The notes beneath the pieces are model-generated. The model searched no databases and was not told where the DNA came from. It saw nothing but the letters and a program-made list of their open reading frames with translations. Made by a program: the position numbers and the translations under genes. This document shows, piece by piece, positions 62,047 through 64,000 of a DNA stretch of 64,000 nt; the first letter of the stretch is position 1, and every line of letters starts with the position of its first letter. This DNA is from Vibrio superstes (GTDB lineage: Bacteria > Pseudomonadota > Gammaproteobacteria > Enterobacterales > Vibrionaceae). Location of the stretch: positions 1,493,893-1,557,892 of the forward strand of contig NZ_BCUR01000001.1 in assembly GCF_003569005.1 (NCBI RefSeq), written 5' to 3'.

Positions 62047-62400
62047 ATGACTCTCAACAAACGCACAGGCCTTGTCCTAATTGCATCACTTTTTGTATCG
62101 TCTTCTTTGTTTGCGGCGAATACGCAAGACCAGCAAGTTATTGACCTTTCTCAAGATGAGCTACCTGGTTCAATTGGCCTTTCTGCTACCGTTGATTCGT
62201 TGCCGAACTTTAGCTTTCACAATACCAAAGAGGATACCAACCAAATGGTAGAAGGTGAACCTGCTCATAAAGATTACATCGATGCGAGCGATCACGATCC
62301 ATCAGGTGCTATTGGCTTTTCAGTACCGGTAGACTCTTTGCCTAAGTTTCATCTAAAGAATAAAAACAAGAATCATACCGTACATAAAAACAACCTTTAA
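62047..62400 (+). CDS. Small exported protein with two internal repeats
   Basis: A 117-residue protein with signal peptide ending near LFAA-N (residue 24). The mature part has two copies of the pattern G-x-IG-[LF]-S-x-x-VDSLP-[NK]-F: GSIGLSATVDSLPNFSF and GAIGFSVPVDSLPKFHL, each preceded by an acidic Asp/Ser-rich stretch (LSQDELP, ASDHDPS). It ends in a Lys/His/Asn-rich tail. GGAGA lies upstream. I know no family; it looks like a small periplasmic or surface protein. It is convergent with the XRE regulator. Confidence 0.7.
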   Translation: MTLNKRTGLVLIASLFVSSSLFAANTQDQQVIDLSQDELPGSIGLSATVDSLPNFSFHNTKEDTNQMVEGEPAHKDYIDASDHDPSGAIGFSVPVDSLPKFHLKNKNKNHTVHKNNL

Positions 62401-62438
62401 TCAGAGGAAGTTTGAGCAATGATACGGAACATCAGCCA

Positions 62439-63992
62439 TTACCCTTGGGTAATCTTGATAGATTCAGCCTTAGTACTGCGTTTGCACTGAGGCTGTCTTG
62501 GACAAACGGATCCACGAGAGCAAATTAATCTTGCTCGGTTATCAATACCACGCTCAATCCAGTTGATATTTAAAATCCTTCCTACTGTTAGCAATAGCTC
62601 TTTGATATCGGATGGAATGGGGCCTGTGCCCCCATTTTCGATACAAGATAGCTTAAGCCTTTCCGCGACATCTACCGCGTCTAGTCCTTGAGCTTGAATC
62701 GCTGGATTAAGATCGATCCCGCTGCACAGTACATGTGAGTTACCGGCAAAATCTTTGACCTTTACCGACTCACAGCAATAGATATGTGGCACATCGTTTT
62801 GCATCAAGATGGATATTTGCGCGATGCTAACGTTGAAATCTGTGTCTTTGGTTGTCATGCGGAATACCGCCCAGTGCTGGCATGGGTCTTCGACCATCTT
62901 CATGTTTCCCCACGGCAGAGGAATTCCATTGCCTCTATACACAGCCTTCAATGTACCTGGGTAATAGGCATCAAAATAGTGCCAATGAGGGTAGGGTGAT
63001 ACTGCCGTCATGCGGCGCATTGCGATTGATTCTGATACCCCAGCCAATTTACACACACTAATGTCGTAACCGTTTCGATCTAGAAGTTGCCTGAAAGGGA
63101 CCTTGGGACAAAGCAAAGCCCCAGCAAAGAATGAGCATTCAAAATCTCGCCATGCGTGCAGTATCTTTGTGGAGTCGAGCTCTACAGATCCGCCTTGCTG
63201 TTTTTCATCCCTAACGCCGTAGCTTGGCTTGCTATCCGACATGAGTTTGCTTTTTTCACCGTCTCCTTGGTGCAGCACCATATGACCAATATTGACCGCA
63301 ATGTCATATTTCAGCCGGGTAGGGTCGTCTTTGAGAATGTTGTTGATATGCAAAATATTAGGTGATTCAAAGTAGGAGCGAGCAACGCGTTGCTTCTTAT
63401 CTCCGCTTGCTTCAGTAACCGTTTCTGGAAGCTGTTTAAACCACTTTATCTTCAGGCCAATATCAGCGCAGATCTCAAAAAGATCATCTACGGCGAGTGG
63501 CATTTTCTTTTGGCCTATTTCTTCAGCAGCACGTTCAAGATCTGGGAAGTGATTTTGATTGTGCTCTTGATGTGCACGAATCAATAAGTGAGCAAATTGC
63601 CGTCCTGTCGTGCCAGTTTGTGCCAGCATCTCAGGTATGGCTATCTGTAATATTTCTTTTGAAAACAAAAAGCTAGGCTCAAGCGCCATGCCGACGACAC
63701 CGCCTCTTGATCCTTTTTCAGGAACAATTTCACTTTGCTCCTTCGCATCGTCCAAAAACCAATTTACCGGTTTTTGAAACACATCCGCTATCACCTCAAG
63801 CATGTCTTCACTGGGCACTCTTTTACCGCGTTCAATCATGGAAAGATACGACACCGATGGCGCAGATTCTGGATTGAGTTTTATACAGCGAGACGAGAGG
63901 TCATCAAGAGTGAGGTGATTTCTCTTACGCAGGTTTCGGATCTTAGTACCTAGAAAATGCGATTGTCTGAACAAGCTAGTCTTTGTCTTCAT
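62439..63992 (-). CDS. XRE-family regulator with IrrE-like and DUF2083 domains
   Basis: A 517-residue regulator. HTH_XRE at ~12-75 (LGTKIRNLRKRNHLTLDDLSSRC, SYLSMIERGKRVPS). A ~150-320 region resembles ImmA/IrrE metalloproteases, but the HEXXH is replaced (VNIGHMVLHQGD), so it should not be a working protease. A C-terminal DUF2083 follows (ISVCKLAGVSESIAMRRMTAV, WGNMKMVEDPCQHWAVFRM). The family is known as short-chain fatty acyl regulators (RamB/ScfR), often acting on glyoxylate or methylcitrate genes. Any target would lie beyond the right edge. The start is eight bases from the window end, so the ribosome site is not visible. Confidence 0.87.
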   Translation of the reverse strand: MKTKTSLFRQSHFLGTKIRNLRKRNHLTLDDLSSRCIKLNPESAPSVSYLSMIERGKRVPSEDMLEVIADVFQKPVNWFLDDAKEQSEIVPEKGSRGGVVGMALEPSFLFSKEILQIAIPEMLAQTGTTGRQFAHLLIRAHQEHNQNHFPDLERAAEEIGQKKMPLAVDDLFEICADIGLKIKWFKQLPETVTEASGDKKQRVARSYFESPNILHINNILKDDPTRLKYDIAVNIGHMVLHQGDGEKSKLMSDSKPSYGVRDEKQQGGSVELDSTKILHAWRDFECSFFAGALLCPKVPFRQLLDRNGYDISVCKLAGVSESIAMRRMTAVSPYPHWHYFDAYYPGTLKAVYRGNGIPLPWGNMKMVEDPCQHWAVFRMTTKDTDFNVSIAQISILMQNDVPHIYCCESVKVKDFAGNSHVLCSGIDLNPAIQAQGLDAVDVAERLKLSCIENGGTGPIPSDIKELLLTVGRILNINWIERGIDNRARLICSRGSVCPRQPQCKRSTKAESIKITQG

Positions 63993-64000
63993 ATTTGTAA

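Overview
The window reads as chromosomal DNA of a marine Vibrio, probably near the alginate-degrading splendidus/breoganii type. This is an inference from gene content (a PL6 and several PL7 alginate lyases, a VexIJK-like RND operon, the thiamine gene layout) and from Vibrio-style dyad repeats. No rRNA, tRNA, CRISPR array or prophage was seen.

Region 1 (1-2.9 kb) is the end of an alginate-use cluster: a sodium:solute symporter cut by the window edge, then a PL6 lyase lipoprotein. Next come an orphan gene with a strong sigma-54 promoter match and an upstream NtrC-like site (3-3.9 kb), a Na+/H+-type antiporter, and a nitroreductase. A 1-kb tandem array of 125-bp units follows (6.77-7.78 kb). 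Each unit is a pair of inverted REP-like hairpin modules.

Region 2 (7.8-13.4 kb) is a divergent locus. LysR and NUDIX genes lie on one strand. An NCS1 permease, a DUF917/S-methyl-thiohydantoin desulfurase-like protein and a hydantoinase/oxoprolinase lie on the other. It looks like an uptake and breakdown operon for a hydantoin-like compound.

Region 3 (13.5-27.4 kb, with an outlier at 37 kb) holds more alginate genes: a PL7 lyase, an SDR reductase, a CBM32-helix-PL7 lyase (AlyB type), a lipoprotein with two PL7 domains, and a further PL7 lyase at 37.1-38.1 kb. A related TAnTACAAAT-like motif recurs upstream of these genes. Inside this region sit a hybrid sensor kinase coupled to a REC-HD-GYP protein, a solute-binding-like protein, a MITE-like element and a RAYT transposase with its repeats.

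Region 4 (27.6-46.7 kb) holds DUF2750, a VOC protein, dkgB, an RND pump with two adaptors and a divergent TetR, an exo/endonuclease-phosphatase, a patatin-like lipoprotein, a gltS remnant, and a second complete tripartite RND system under an upstream LysR gene.

Region 5 (46.8-54.5 kb) has a 32-codon membrane peptide, a two-gene membrane/HlyD operon whose terminator loop is interrupted by the second MITE-like copy, a divergent LysR-FadL pair, a PLD lipoprotein, a nitroreductase and an AT-rich exported protein.

Region 6 (54.5-64 kb) has a bicupin and then a TPP riboswitch controlling thiD-thiZ-thiX-thiY-thiY2-tenA-thiM-thiE, a thiamine salvage operon with a duplicated binding protein. It ends with a small repeat-containing exported protein and an XRE/DUF2083 regulator.
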